The notes: generated by a model not told the origin, from the letters alone. Positions 1 through 13,400 are shown, numbered from the stretch's first letter. The stretch: DNA of 64,000 nt from Pyrocephalus nanus (GCA_038380795.1 CM076267.1:11205501-11269500); one strand, 5' to 3'. A program made the numbers and translations.

Positions 1-2511
1 CCACAGGTCACTAAGGATTTTCCCTGGAGCGTGACTTCGAATATGACACTTCAGTAATGCAGAGGCTGTAAGTAAATAATACCATTTTTGCAGCTCTTCT
101 TTAAGAGCCGTTTACGCTCCTTCCAGAGCTTTGCTAGAACTCATCTTTGCTAGACTTTATCTACCATGCAACAAGCTTACAAGGAAGTGACTGGAAGATG
201 ACGTGGTTTTAAAGTGAATCGTGCCATTTTAGGCGCTTTGCTTTATTAGCTTCTTGTTTAATTCAAGAATTCCAATAATGGTTTCTTAATCTGCAGGAAA
301 AAAGCTCAAGACATCTGCCAGTATTGCAGGCAATGCCACAAGCAGACAAAAATAAAAATACCTCATTAGCGTAGATTATCAGTGAATAAAATGTAATGAT
401 ACATTACCAAAATCTGGCATGCAAATCAGCACAGAATAAAGGCCAAGAACCTTACTTTGCTTGTGGTATCAGTAATTAAAAAGGCTTACTAGAAGCTGAA
501 CAAAGGAACTCAAGGGGCTGCTGACCTGATCATGTATTTGATGGCCTTTGGTAGCTTGATGTCAGAGTTCAGTGTATGAGGAATCTTATTACAGAGGTAA
601 GCCTTTGTGCAACTCCTGGTTGTCAATACTTGAAGAAGATACAGTTTCCTTCTCTTCCTCAACTTTATTTTCCATCTTTTTCTGAGGTGAATTAGTAAGC
701 TGCTAATTTTGGTATCTCTTTCCTGAATTCTGCATTGTTTTTCCTAATGAATTCTCTCAGATCTGCTCAATCTCCATTTAATTCAGTCAGCTACTCAACA
801 TCCAAACCTTTTGTAATAAAGAGAGTGCTAATTTTTCCATTTATTTCAATTGCCTTTCATCAGGTGTTATCATATAACTCAATCATTCAGTATTGGAATC
901 TGTAATTTAATCAATAGAGGAGGCCATTTTTCTCAAGGAGATCAAAAGAGAAGGAGCTCAAGGAAAATGCACAGTGAAAGGAAGGTGAAGAACAAAAAAG
1001 ATAGGAACTGTAGTTTGCACTTAAAAGCTGCCCACCCTGGTGGCTATATCTGCCTGGAAAGTAGCAAGGAAAAGAGATGCCACTATTTTAGAATTAATAG
1101 ATCTAATTATTTCATATGTGCACTCATCTTGCAAAATCTAGAGGGAAAATCATGGATGTTACTCAAGCTGTGACAAGCACTTTGTAGGGGTGTTGGCAAC
1201 CCTGTACATGAGCAGTACTGTTCACACAAGCAGTTTGATATCAAGAGAGACACCAGCAGAAGAAACTGTGCTGTGTGAGGTCCTCTCCATCCTTTCTGTT
1301 CACATGACTTTTATTGCATTGCTGTTGTTTTAGACAAGCACAAGGGTGGCATCAGGCCTGCCTTGATGTGATCACTGAGGGGCTCAAGGCTTTGAGCACA
1401 GGGATCTCCCTGACCTCAGTAAAACGAGTCTGTGGCCTGTAAACCTGCCCTGTCCCTGCCTCTGGGTTTGCTTCCACTGCTTCTGCTGCCCCAGAGGAGG
1501 GGATGGTGCTGTGCTCTCTGGGCAGGATGAGGGGATGGCTGTTCATTGCTGGCACTGAGACCTCTCCTGGTTTCCTGCCCGGGCCCATCTGAGACGTGCT
1601 GAGTCTGGAAGAGCACCTCTGCTAGTTCTGCTGGAGGTGTGAATTTTGCCCCAGGGATGAGGTTTATTTTGCATTCAGCCTCTGGAAGGCAACATGCCTT
1701 TTTCATGCTGCCAAGCAGCTTTGGGCAAGGCCTGGGACGGAGATTAAATGCCCCAGTGGAGAAGCACTTGTGCTGGGTCACAGCTGGGAGTCTTTCCTTG
1801 GCTCCTTGGCTTCTCAATGAGATTGCCTGGACAGGTCTCAAACATCAGGTCTCTGAAGAGTGAGCCATGGTTTTGCTGATAAATTGCCTATAAGTATCAT
1901 GGTCTCAACTTGGCAAGGTCTGTAAAACTCAAGATGAAAGGTATCAAAACGAGTCATTCAGAAAATGGTAATATTTAAAATTACAGTAAATTGTTTGGTG
2001 TCTAAGGGATATCAAAATGCTGCTTTGCTTATGTCTCTCCCGAAGCCTGGTTGCTAGTGCCATAGCCACATTTTCTGCAAATCAAATGTTGAGCCAACCA
2101 TTGGAACACACATCTGGTGGGATTTTTAGAACATGTTTCTTAGTTGAAACAGGCACATTAGTAGAGAAAGGCTTAATACAACATTTTGGAGAATTTTTAA
2201 TATGGGGGTGTGGCATTTGTCTTGAAGATTTTAGTACTCCCCTTGAATGCTACTCCAGATTGGATAAACAATTATTTAGAGAGTCTTCAGGTACTTATTT
2301 TCAACCTGGGTTGACAGACTTTTCCTGTGGTAAGCACATAATTTCATAGGACAATCAACTGATGAACTCTACAGCAAATAATCTTAAAAAAAACCCCCCA
2401 AACAACACCCTAAGCACTCTATAGCAAAAGCTGTCATGTAATTGTGATAGAGACTTACCTCGGGGTTTGTTAAGTGTTGAACTTCATGAATTGAAGAATG
2501 CCTTGACAAGT
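1..2511. other. Unique noncoding sequence, no gene recognised
   Basis: The first 1.2 kb is AT-rich and shows no repeat or coding signal. Roughly 1340-1860 is more GC-rich and carries overlapping open frames on both strands (up to 141 codons, minus strand), but they resemble no known protein and look like a by-product of low stop-codon density. A perfect octamer ATGCAAAT lies at 419-426. A short A-run followed by a C-run lies near 2384-2399. Confidence 0.6.
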
Positions 2512-2701
2512 GTTGCATTGGAATTGACTGCCCAGGGAGGTGGTGGAGTCACCATCCTTGGAGGTGTTCAAGAAACTACTGACATGGTACTCAGTGCCGT
2601 GTTCTAGTTGACAAGTTGGAGATCAGTCACAGGTTGGACTGGATGACCTTAGAGGTCTTTTCCAACCTAAATGATTCTGTGATTCTGTGTGATTCTGTGA
2701 T
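2512..2701 (+). mobile_element. CR1 LINE, truncated 3' end
   Basis: This is the 3'-terminal part of a chicken-repeat-1 type non-LTR retrotransposon in plus orientation. Diagnostic blocks appear in order: the CTGCCCAGGGAGGTGGTGGA block near 2528, a GGAGGTGTTCAAGA block near 2560, the TTGGACTGGATGACCTTAGA block near 2634, and a TCTTTTCCAACCTAAATGAT block just before the end. The tail consists of GATTCTGT-type octamers, the usual CR1 terminus. Only about 190 bases of a several-kilobase element remain, which is normal because CR1 copies are usually 5'-truncated on insertion. It carries no coding capacity. Confidence 0.93.
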
Positions 2702-3628
2702 TGAAGTGTCTTGGTCCTAAATTCTCAGCAAATCTGCCCTCCTGCAGCCCTCTTGAATTCAAGTCCTGCTCCTGCTTTGCACAGCCATAGCAGAAATTTT
2801 TGGACAAGGACCATGTAAAGTGTGCCAATCAGACAGCTACAAAATCTACAGAACTGCAACTGGCTGACAAATCACTCCCTCTGCCCTTGGATAATACCAC
2901 AGAAGCCTTTTTTTATATAAGCAATATTGTAAATATTGTTCATCTTTTTCTCATAAACCTATGTTTAAGTCTATTTCCAGCCTTTCAGCAGTGCCAAAGG
3001 AATACCAAACATGCACCATACGATTGCTTATGATCTCTGATTCCTTCTGGTGCACTCCCAATAATGTCATCAAAGCCAGTGCCATTCTGCCTGTTGTGTT
3101 TGGCCAAATATGAGAGCAGAATTTCTCCCTCTGAGTAACTTAATGTGCTATATTTGAAGAGTGACTTTCAAAGCAATGATATTTTCACTGGCCAAAGCAA
3201 TCAGTGTTTTGCCTGTCCAGGCAGCCTAGGGAACCCATCTGTAAGAAGTGAAAAGCTTTCTGATGAGGACTATGGTTGAAGACGTTTCTTGGGGTTGATT
3301 TAGCACTCAAGAGCACAGTGTTTGTGGAACTGGAGCATCTGCAGAAGCAAGCAATGGCACATGCAGACTGCCCCTCTGTCCTTCCCACATTAATGACTTT
3401 TTTCACATATAAAAGAGTTTAGTCCTGCTTTACAGTGGTACTTTGCACAAAATCATGCAGGTGTATAGTATGTCCAAAAATATTTACATATATGTTCATT
3501 AGTATTTCTCCACTAATATCCCTTGCTTTTAATTTGCTAAAACATTTTGAAGAACTTAGTTTGTTTTTTCTGTCCTCCTTTCTGCACCAAATCACCCATT
3601 CTAGTGATTCTATGCAGATCAGGAATTT

Positions 3629-3646
3629 GGGGGGGGGTGGGGGGGT
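3629..3646 (+). repeat. Poly-G tract with G-quadruplex potential
   Basis: Nine G, one T, seven G and one T follow each other, then GG. The tract can supply four GGG runs with very short loops on the plus strand, the usual requirement for an intramolecular quadruplex. It is isolated within ordinary AT-rich sequence, so there is no CpG-island or promoter context to suggest a function. Confidence 0.7.
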
Positions 3647-4508
3647 GGAGAACATTGTAGCCACTTTTAGCTCATCTCTTCAAGGTTGTTGGGTTTTGCT
3701 TCCATTGGTTTTGAACTCAACAGGCTGCAGAAGGACTGGGTGTCATTTAGCTATTAAAGATTTTTGTTTTCCTGCTCATTGTGAAGTAGCATCATTAACA
3801 CAGGGAAATTACCATGCTTCACTGTGCTGTGTCCATGGTACATTAGAGGCCCTTTTCCATTGGTAAAGCTGAGTCTATTCTTCTGTAAAATCAGGGTCCC
3901 ATTGGCAGCTCTTTGGCAAGTGAGACAGAGGGACTATTTAATGAGAAGAAGAGTGGTCTAATAAAGGGGAAGAAGTCGAACATGACAAGTGCGCAAGGAA
4001 AGACAGCAGAATGTTGGTTTATAAATCACTCCATAATTGGTCCAAAATATTCATCCATTTTCAGAAGGCCAGGGAGAAAGAGGACTGCAGTTTTGGGGTA
4101 AATGAGCAACACGATTTTTACAAAGTGCATTTTAGAAAAGTCAAGCGCTCTATCCATTTCTCTTCCATATACCAAGTGCTGTGTTTTCAGGCTAATGGAA
4201 ACTGGTTTGTATTGCTTAATTTTCTTCTTTGAAATGGCATATTGGCATTTGGTGGAGAAATTGGACTTTTGCTTGAATATGTCTGGATTTTACAAATAGC
4301 TTTTTAGTTTAATAAGATGAAACCAATTAACCAGGAAAGTCATTGCCAATGGATTTTACAAGTACATAAAAATATATTGCTTTTTCTTAAAACATTTCAT
4401 CACCCTTTTAAATGTTCTTTTTTCTTTCCTTTGCCACCAGCGACAAGGAACTGTGATGAATTTGTGCCCTCATACCTTTTCCTGAAAACGTTGATCTTTG
4501 GCCCTCAT

Positions 4509-4526
4509 TGTGTATGTGTGTGTGTG
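4509..4526 (+). repeat. Short TG dinucleotide repeat
   Basis: An imperfect run of about nine TG units is interrupted once by A and is followed by a G-rich stretch. It is too short to be a strongly polymorphic microsatellite. Confidence 0.7.
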
Positions 4527-6511
4527 GGGAGGGGTGTAGACATGTGCATATGCATCTATTTATTTCTGTTGTTTATTTCTTGCCGCAGTGTTCAGTGTGT
4601 TTAACTTGTGGCCTGAGGTAAAACAGAGCACACAAGCTATAAAAAGTTGTTCTTGAAAGGTTACCTAAAGTGGCACAGGACCCAAGGGCTAATGAGCAAT
4701 CTCTCAAAGCCAGATGTTAATGCAACTGCTGAAGCATTTGGCACAGCAGAGACACTGAAGAAGGCAGTAGCACCTGGTTGTTACCCCACTGCATCCCTGG
4801 GAGAGGACATGTCTCCTGGAAACTCTTCTGAGGTCCCTCATTATGCCAGCTTTGCCTTGTAGCTGGGGGTGGGGACAGAGAGCTACGGTCCTGCATTATC
4901 ATGGAGCTCTGTGGAATTGAGTTCTGGCCTCTGCCTGCCTGTCTCTGAACACTATTGCTCACTTAATCACCTATAGCAATATTTTACTTGGAGGGAATTC
5001 TAACATGAGGCCCCGCCAGCCTCCTCTACCCCTAAATTTCCATCAAATCCCTGCCTGCAAGAGGGCTGGGGAACATGCAAGGCACATGCTGAGGAACTAG
5101 AGGATTTTTATCTCCATTACCTCAGCCTTCCCTTGTAGCCTTGCCTTCTGCTTAAAATGCAAAGGATATTTAGTAACTTCTGTGAGCATGTGGGGCGGTA
5201 ACCCAGGCAGGCATTGCCTTGAGATGACACAGTTTGCTCTGCTCTGATCAACTCTGTAAACTGAAGCATAAAGAATCTGCTTTGATCTCTGATAGCTTTG
5301 CTAGTTTGCTTTAGTTACCAGCTGATACAGAGATGACTAAAACACGGTACTTTGGGTTAAAACAGGGTGTCAGTCCAAGTACATGGCATATGACACACAA
5401 AATTAGCTGTTGCAAAACGACATTTCTGTTCACATCAGCCTTGCCCAATCCTTCAAGAAAACATATGTATCATCTGAAAGAAAAACAAACACTAAATTTG
5501 GGCAATAGGGAAGGCTTTAATTCCCTTCTCCCGCAAGCAACGGGAGTGCCCTGCAGGACAGTGCCCTTTTTGTATCCTTGCTTCCATTTAGCAGTGGTTC
5601 TCACATTTTAAAAGTAGGTCTAGGTATTTTACCAGCAGCCTGACATCATTACTAAGGCTCTGCATATAACTGATGATCTAGTTGAAGGAAATTATTACAT
5701 GAGGACTTTAAAGAAGATACCCCTTTAAATGGGGTGTGAACTTCAGCACAAATCAAACAGCTGCTTCGAGTCCTCCTGGATTTGTGAAACTCTCCCATTA
5801 GCCACACCAAGTTGTGAATGATGCTGCCCTTCAAAAGGCTAGGACAGCCCAACATCTCCTTCCAGTAGCTGTGGGGTGAGTAGCATGTGCTGGTTTACAT
5901 CCGAGCTCTTCTGCTCTTTATTTAATTCTCACCTGTTTTTTAGCATGTGTTGAATTCCTAGCCTGTCCCTCATACTAAAATGACCTTGTTCCTCTAGGGA
6001 AACCTCAGTTTCAAACAAATGGTACCAGCAGCAAATAACCACTTTGTAGTATCCAGTTTTGTCCTGCATTTGTTTTAAAGCTTCCCAGGAACCCTTGGCT
6101 ACTTCGTACAAACTGTTAACTTGAGGGTAATAATTTTGTCTGGGTTTTGTCACAGAAATTCAATTAAGGAGGATTATGAACACAGTTGTAGGCCTGTTTC
6201 ATTTACAGTTGCAAATGAAACCCAGGCCACACACTGATCGTTTATGTAGGAAAGGAGATGCTGTGTAGTTTTGAGTGGCTGAATTACCTGCATGTTCCTT
6301 TGTGTGGCTTCACTTATTGCAGAAAGGAGGGGAGTGAGACTGGCAAAATGAATAAAAAAGTGGTAGAAAGGCGGGAAAGAAATCACCAAGGGAAAAACTA
6401 CCCCCACTGCTTTTCTCTAGGAGGCACACATCCCTTCTACACATAATAAACTCCACAGGGAATTTCTTCCTCCTTAGAAAACATTTCCCAAAGGGCAAGA
6501 GCGAGTAGTCC

Positions 6512-6529
6512 TTTATTTATTTATTTATT
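6512..6529 (+). repeat. TTTA tetranucleotide repeat
   Basis: About four and a half perfect TTTA units. No interspersed element was recognised on either side, so it may be a stand-alone microsatellite. Confidence 0.75.
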
Positions 6530-7167
6530 GTTAACAAAGAGCAATATTCTGTTTTCACGGCCTTGGTTTGGCTCCAAGTCCCAGAGCCACCAGGGACAAG
6601 GCATACGGTTTCACTTTTTTTTTAGTTCTTATTTCTAGGCTGTGCAAGCCAACTTTTTTATTCCTTTTTTCTCTTTTCAAGTTCTTCTGCAAGCAGCTGA
6701 ATTCCCCAGGTAGGAAAGGGGAGAGGAGGGGGAAGGGAAGATGCTTACCATATTGGAGCAAAATGATAGCTGCTGCAGAGGGCTGGCTCCTGGAGAGGTG
6801 GAAGCAGTGTGTTTGAAGGGAATTTTTTTTTTGAGTGATGCCTTTTTAAGTTACAAAGGGCAAAACAAAGGCAAAACTTGTCTTGATGTCCTCTGATGAA
6901 ATGTCTGGGTTTGTAGCAGAGCAATATATCTCAGCTTTGCTTTGCTACAATAAACTTGGGAATTACTTTGCACCACTCTGGAGATACATGAAGGACAGCT
7001 GCACTTAGGTCACCTCGTTCTTCTTATGCAAGCTTTGTCCCACAGCTTTGGGCTCTGTCCTCTAACCTTTTGGCTGGGAAATCCCATACTGATTTCCCTG
7101 AGGTATTGCCTGCTTGAAGACAGGGAGGATAAGGCTTAGCTTCTATCTACTGATTTTTATTCAGAAG

Positions 7168-7262
7168 GAGTTATCACCATTTTGCAGATGGGGAAGAGAG
7201 AGGTGCTTAAAGGTGGAATCACAGCCCCAACTGAGTCAAGTATGGGCACGGTCCCAGGCTGT
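7168..7262 (-). mobile_element. MIR-type SINE fragment
   Basis: Read on the plus strand, this matches the reverse complement of the MIR core: a TTATCACCATTTTGCAGATG block, then a decayed GAGAGAGGTG block, a remnant of the cached ACAGC segment, and a degenerate refined CAGAGC...CCCAGGCT end. The order and spacing agree with the core of amniote MIR-like SINEs, which are tRNA-derived and spread by L2/CR1-type LINE machinery. Divergence is high, as expected for an insertion older than the radiation of birds. Confidence 0.6.
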
Positions 7263-10200
7263 TCCCTGTGTGAAGTATTTCCTGCTGGTGAGTGCTGCAG
7301 TGTCTGCTAAGGGACTCACACCATGCATCACCTTTGATTAGAGCTCTCTCCAGGCATACTCTGTTTAACAACTTGTTTTCCTCTCTTTTCTTGCTTTCTT
7401 CCTGATCCTTCAGTTCTAGTAAGGGTTATACAGCCCTTACTGTGGTTTCAACTACGTGCCTAAGAGGCTTACTGAATTCTTCACCAGATGAGAAGTAAGC
7501 GCTTTAGTTTCTAGCTTTAGATCAGATACTGTTTCTGTACATCTCTCTTTACAGCCTTGGCATTGTTGAGGACTGAAAGAGAAGCAGGCAGCTTATTAAC
7601 TCTCCAGAACTTCAGCAAAATTCACTGTAAGTGTTGCAGTGAAGTGTGAACAATATCTACTTTTGCTCCACATCCAGTGCAGTTCATCCTGTGGTGTGGG
7701 GCTGCTACAACAATTTGTATTTCTCAGTTTATTTGTGGTATAGTTGTTTTGTGTCAAACCAAACTTCTTGTTGAAGTAAAACCTGTATGAAAAGAACAAA
7801 AGGCCTTATATAAAGAGCAATCTGTGAGTCTCTTGCTTTTTGGGCACCTTTTCTGAAGAAGTTAGGACAACTGAAATCAGTGTCCTCAGCAGTTTTCAGT
7901 CCAGGTGAACATGGCTTTATGGACAGACGGATTTGAGTCTGAATAACCTTGCAGAAGTCAGTGATTCATGCTGACACAAAAATAGTGGGGGAGAAAAAGA
8001 GGAGGATCAGGATTTTGCATAACTGTCATATTATTTTGTTACGACTGATTGGGACAATCTGTCATAATCCAGTTTTGGTGTGTAATGGGGGAAGGAGATG
8101 AGCGTCTCCAGAGGGTGACTCACCAGAGGGGCCTTCCCACAGGTGGCAAGAACTGACCTTTGGTACTGCTGATCTCCTCCTGCTGATGTACCAAGTGCCT
8201 TGCTGCCTAGCCTAGCCCAGCTTTCAGGTGAATAAAGTAGGGTGAGATGAATCTCTGCCTACGTTTCAATCACATGCTTTATATTTGGTAAAGCATATAA
8301 AAATAGCCCTTTTTTAAGCATCTTTCAATCTGTAGATAGTAGAGTTAGATCCTTAGCCAGCATAAATGAGATAAACTTCAGTGGTAAAGAGCTGATTTTG
8401 CTGGAGTAACTTCTGCTTTGCTCCAGTTCAAGCGGTTTCAAATCTCCATGGAGTTTCTTGGGGCTGTTCTAGTAGTACCTCCAAGTTTAGTACCTGAACT
8501 TCAGCAAAAGGATAGAAAGAGGCTGCAGGGTATATAAGGTAAACATGATTTCATATGATACCTTATGATTCGGATAAAGTGCTTTTAAATTCCTGACACT
8601 GGGCAGCATTGCCCTCTCAAAGTGTAGGAGAGAAATAATCCTTTCAAATCAACTCTGCTGGAGAGTGAAACGTTTTTCACCAGCCTAGTTTAAAAATTAT
8701 ATCTGAGTCTTTCACCGCTAACTGGTTCAGCACAAACAAACAGTGCACACAGGATGTAGCCATTTCAGCAGTTTCCCTGGAACTTGCTGTACATTTTAAT
8801 TTATTTTCTAGGGTGTTTTTTTGAAGAAGTTTTTTTTACATAGAAGGAAAAATGTGTGGTTGAATCATAAAGCTAGATAAAGAATTGTGAGCCTGTGTTG
8901 GACTGAGGTCCTTTTCAGCCAAATAATTACTTTATCTGCTTATAATGGAAGAATTGAAAGAGATGTGGGAAAGGAAGACTGAAACACACTTGGGAGCCTA
9001 TATTTCAGCAATGTGGGGGAGGCTGACCATTAATATGGGAATTAATAACCCTCCAAAGCCACCTCTTTTGAGCAGCTGCAGTAGGAACGGGCAGTGCGGA
9101 ATGCGCAGACTAATTCTGTTTCAGAGCAGCTAAAATTAAATGTTTGTTACAGCTTTATGTACATACCCTCTCAGCAGGAGCCGTTTTCCTTCCCTTTAGG
9201 GAAACTTAGAAGAGGAAGAACATTTAACAGCCTCAAACTACCCAGTCTGTGTGCCATATGTATACGCCACTGAGCCGTGCCTGTGTTGTCAGTGTTTAGA
9301 CTCTTCCTGAAAGGTGGAATCTGGCTGGTTGCTAGCATTCCATGTCCTTAGAGGCACTGGAGCAAAATGCTAATGTTGATCACAAAGGGAAGGTCTGAAA
9401 TTGTAAGCAAACAGAGAAGATCCATCATGCATTTTCACAGATCATAAAAGGCTGAAAGTGGCAGTCTGCTTATCAAATAACTAGATTTATTGAAATAGCC
9501 TGTGCTCTCATTAAATGGTTTGCTTTTTATATTTTTGTTTTATTTCATCTTACTGAAGGTGTCTGGGTTTTTTTTCAAACCTACCATTGCTGCCGAGGCA
9601 AACCGGCTAATTTAGACAATTTCTTTTGTTAATGCTTTAAAAAGTGTGGACTGCAGTGTTCTTTTTTCACTGACATAGCAGGGCCTTAGAGCAGAGACAG
9701 TCCCTGTCATGAAATCTGAGCTTCCTGGAAAACAAATCATAAAATTAATGTTATAATTATAAGTTTGTTCCTTACAAGATGGTAGTGCTAGTGGAAGTGT
9801 GGCTACACATTTCATTTGGCATAAGCCTAGTGCTGTCAGCTATGCTCAGAGAAGGAGGTAGAATTGATAATTTTTAATCACTAGAGAGAAATGAAGTGCA
9901 GAAACAAAAATGTTGCTAGCGTGATATGGCATCTCTGTGCTGAAAGGACCATTCCTTTCCTGGCTCAGCAAGGTATCTCATTTTGTGGTTTTGTTCCCAG
10001 TGGAAAAAGCCACTGCTTTCCTCCTTTTCTGAAAACATTTGTAAGATGAGAAGTGGAATATTAATAATTGAAAATGCAAGTTGCAGTAATGCCATTTGCA
10101 TAAGGATGTTTCCTGACCCATGGAGGATATTCACTGTTTGTTGGAGAAAAGATCAGCAGAGGAACTGTGGGAGCCTGATGGATCTAAAAGGCTACCTGGC

Positions 10201-10659
10201 AATAAACTTATTTCTCAAGTGAATCTTAATGTGGTTCCCAAGACTGGAATTCTCTGTTTGTAGGCTGCTCTTTTTTCTGAAGGACCTGAGGAACTACCAA
10301 GAGAATCAATATCCCCCGGCGCCAGGTGTGGTGGGAGTCAGTAGATATTAGCATGGAGAGAGGGTTTGTTGACAAAGGACATGGAAATAGATTCTTCCTC
10401 CTGCAGAATTTGCTTTGTGAAGTGTAACGGTGACCTTCACTGAGGAAGTCCTCCAAAGATGTGTTAAAGATGAACCGCATGGATTTCCACGGCTGGGGTT
10501 AAGACTGAGTTGACTCCTCTGATATTTTAACCTATAGCTTCAGGAATTGTGGTGGTGTTTTGTTTGGGATTTTTGAGGTGTTGTTTGTTAAGCCAGATGC
10601 TTATGCTGCAGAGCCATCCTTCTGTGCTGTTTTCAATGCCAGCGGTATCAAAACGTTAC
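7263..10659. other. Unique noncoding sequence
   Basis: Nothing assignable was found. A perfect ATTTGCAT octamer lies at 10094-10101. Open frames are all below 85 codons and unrelated to known proteins. Near 8900-8935 there is a vague resemblance to a CR1 end that is too weak to call. Confidence 0.5.
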
Positions 10660-10960
10660 TCATAAAGTGCGCACACAGTTACGATTCGTGACTTTAACTC
10701 TTAGCATATTTATAGGCCTCATTTCCATTTTTTGTGGTCTCATTAATGGAGCAGCAATAATAAATTGAAATGTTAATGGAGGATCATGTCACCAACAGCA
10801 GAAGGTATTAACGAACTTGATAAGATAGTTGAAAGGAAAATAACTTTTTAGTAGTGTAATTTTTTAACCACTGCCCCTTATTGTCACTTTCCAAACATAT
10901 AATTGGGGCAATTTTGAAATTGTGAACATCACTTCATATGGACAATTTTTTAATCAGTTT
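10660..10960. promoter_or_regulatory. Candidate conserved noncoding element
   Basis: This AT-rich block has many TAAT/ATTA cores (for example in GTCTCATTAATGGAGCAGCA and GAAATGTTAATGGAGGATCA), retained CpGs (ACGATTCGTGAC near 10681, TTAACGAACTTG near 10809) and no repeat similarity. Such composition is typical of developmental enhancers conserved across vertebrates, but conservation itself cannot be seen here. The boundaries are approximate. Confidence 0.2.
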
Positions 10961-11261
10961 TCTGGATACCTTGCATGGGAGACGGACCTTTTATAGAAAT
11001 TCCAGTGGGGACAGCCATTCTGGAAGTTGAAGCAGACTTTGCTATAGTCATGATGGCAGAGATAGAAACCCAGAAAGCATCTTTTGTCTCTCTGAGTTAA
11101 TGCCCTTCATTAACAGAGTGTGAAGAAGTGGTCCTTCTTGTATGAAGTGGGCAGTTCACATCCTGTTGTGAAATACTTGGAGAAAGTGTTAAGGTATGAT
11201 CTCATAGGGGACTTAAATTCCCCAACAGACAAGGAAATCATACCTCAGAGTCCTTTGGTGG

Positions 11262-11325
11262 CCCTGTACCTCACTTTTCCCACTGGTAAAGTGAAGGGCT
11301 TTGAGTTAATGGAACACAGTAGGAT
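11262..11325 (+). mobile_element. Possible MIR-type SINE remnant
   Basis: The block CCTCACTTTTCCCACTGGTA followed by AAGTGAAGGG resembles the MIR core line of cctcagtttccccatctgta followed by aaatgggg. A GAGTTAATGG block follows at about the expected place. Only about 60 bases match, so a chance match is possible. Confidence 0.3.
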
Positions 11326-13264
11326 TTTAAGGCTTGGTCAGTTAGTATTTGTGGAGAGTTAGCATCTCCTGCGGGAGAGGAGTTACACTGTGGGGAATCT
11401 TCAGCTGGAAGTAAACGGTACCAGACACCATCCAAGACCTTCCCCAGTGCCACGTTGTTGAAGACCTCTGTGCTGAAATTAGTTACAGCTGCAAAGACAT
11501 TTCTATATGCATGTTTGGAAGTTGAAGGCTAAAACTTGTAATGCATTTGAAATAAATTTGCATTCTGGCCTCTCGTCAGAGCATCTGTTTGAGTCTTTTG
11601 CTGCTTAGTTCCAGAAAGTTTGTTCCCAGTGAGTTTTCATCTCTCTGAGCAGATGCATTAATGCTTTTTGGACTTTGCTTACCCACAAATATAGCAGAAG
11701 CTTTGAAGTGGATTGGCCGCTTTTCACCACCCTTCTTTCTCTTGTTTTGTTAAGTAAATTTAAAGGTACTAGAGTGGGTCAAGAATTGCATGTTTGAACT
11801 GTTTGTCTCTTGCAAGAAAAGAGACTGGCATTTAAAAGTGTCATTCAAGCTAATCATTTCATAATCAGGAGTCTAGTGATTTAGATACTTAATCTAGTCT
11901 TGTGAGTACAAGTATCTGCAACCAACTTTTTTGAGAAAAGATGTTATTTTCAAATGAGACGTGATTAGTCTAATTCTTTTTTTTTTTTGGAGATACAGTT
12001 AGTTTGAAATTACTTTTGTGAGGTAAACTATGTGAGCACTAGCCCACTGAGATAAGCAGAGGATGAGCAAGTACCTATGGAAGTGGACAGATAAATTCCA
12101 ATGAATGGCCATTTGAAACAGGAAGGAAAAAAAAAAAAAGGAAGGTTATCTGTCTAGCCTTATTGGCAGATGATCAGAACAGTGACTGGAAGCATTATAT
12201 TTCAATTTTTCTTGCTTAGGTCTTGATTCAAAACTCACTAAAATGAGTGGGAAACTTTCCATGGTGTGCTTGATTTCAGGCTGGGATGCCCAGTCCTCAC
12301 TGACTCTGTCTCCCTGAAACAAACTGCTAAGTGCTTCGAGCAAATAAAAATATTTTCAACAACCAGTACTATCAACACTACATGGCAGTGGCAAGGCAAA
12401 CTCATATGGTGTGGCTGTAATGACTCTTCGACAGGTAGAGAGGAAAACAACTTGCTTTGGGTATGGATAATAAGGTATCATTTTGAGATAGACAAGTGAC
12501 CTTGAAATGCTTGTAACAGTTTGCTGCACTGTCATCTTTTAAACTTCTTACTCTTTAGCTTTATTTCAGTTGTGTTCCATTTTCCCCCTGGTTTTTTAGG
12601 TCTTAAAAAATTAAGTGTGTGCAGATTTTGTTTGGGGATGGAGGTGGAGCACAGCTGGTGGAGTGGAGGAGCAAGGAGGGAGATCTTTTTTGAAAGCAGC
12701 TAAACTTGTAGCCAAAAAAGATACTGCATTTATAATGTTCCCATTCTTCTCAATACTTAACAAGAAAAATGATTGTGTGTGTGTGACGTGAATATTCAGC
12801 ACAGAGCTTTGGTAGCTGACCGCTCTCTTTTCACAGCCATCCAACCGCACACACATTCCTAGGGGATTACCTCACTGCCAGCGCTCCTCAAAGTGTGGGA
12901 TATGCTGAAGCCGACCAACTGCAAAGCTCCTTTCTCATCACTGTGGTGCTGATTTTAGGCAACGACCTTTAAAACCACAAATCTAGCCCTACATCTACCC
13001 TGAAAAAGATTTTTCATCTGTTAGCTAAGTGGGAGAGATGCTGGAAGTGGAAATAGGGTAGAGTCTGTAGGCTACGTGTAGAAATTCCTCTCCAAGCTTT
13101 CCACTCCCCTTTGGCTCTAAACACTCAATAACTTTCCAGCCAGAGAATGTTTGTCCCTTCCTTCTCTCTCTCTTTTTTTTGTGTCTTCCCTTGTTTTGCA
13201 TATTCTGACAACACTGTTTACTTCAGCCTGCAGCTCCCACTGCTTTGTGTGCTTTCTCCCCATC
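11326..13264. other. Unique noncoding sequence with homopolymer runs
   Basis: It holds a T run (11977-11988), an A run (12127-12139) and a brief GTGTGT run near 12774-12784. An octamer ATTTGCAT lies at 11556-11563. No gene or other family repeat was recognised. Confidence 0.55.
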
Positions 13265-13400
13265 TCACAATTGCACAAATAAATCACTGAGGAAAATTTG
13301 CATTTGATGGGAATTTTTAGGTGATATTAAGTTTTATGGGCGGAATATAATGTGTGTGAGTTGGCATAATTAAACTGAATTTTCATTTGTGACACAGAGG
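13265..13400. promoter_or_regulatory. Candidate conserved noncoding element
   Basis: An AT-rich segment contains a perfect octamer ATTTGCAT at 13296-13303, a CpG-bearing GGGCGGAATATAA block and a GGCATAATTAAACTG block. It lacks repeat similarity and long open frames. The call rests on motif density only. Confidence 0.15.

Larger units (their letters stand above)
2702..7167. other. Unique noncoding sequence with simple repeats
   Basis: No gene or family repeat was recognised. The stretch contains a G-tract (3629-3646), a short TG run (4509-4526) and a TTTA run (6512-6529), listed separately. The open frame at 3435-3866 (143 codons) crosses the G-tract as a glycine run and resembles nothing known. 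Confidence 0.55.

Noticed and set aside
1416..1841. 141-codon minus-strand frame
   Set aside because: It lies in a GC-rich patch with open frames on both strands, has no recognisable domain and no consistent splice sites.
3435..3866. 143-codon open frame on the plus strand
   Set aside because: It reads through a poly-G tract as glycines, overlaps an antisense frame, has no splice context and resembles no protein family.
8895..8935. TTGGACTGAGGTCCTTTTCAG as a possible CR1 end
   Set aside because: Only a short match to the CR1 terminal line, without the flanking blocks or the tail.
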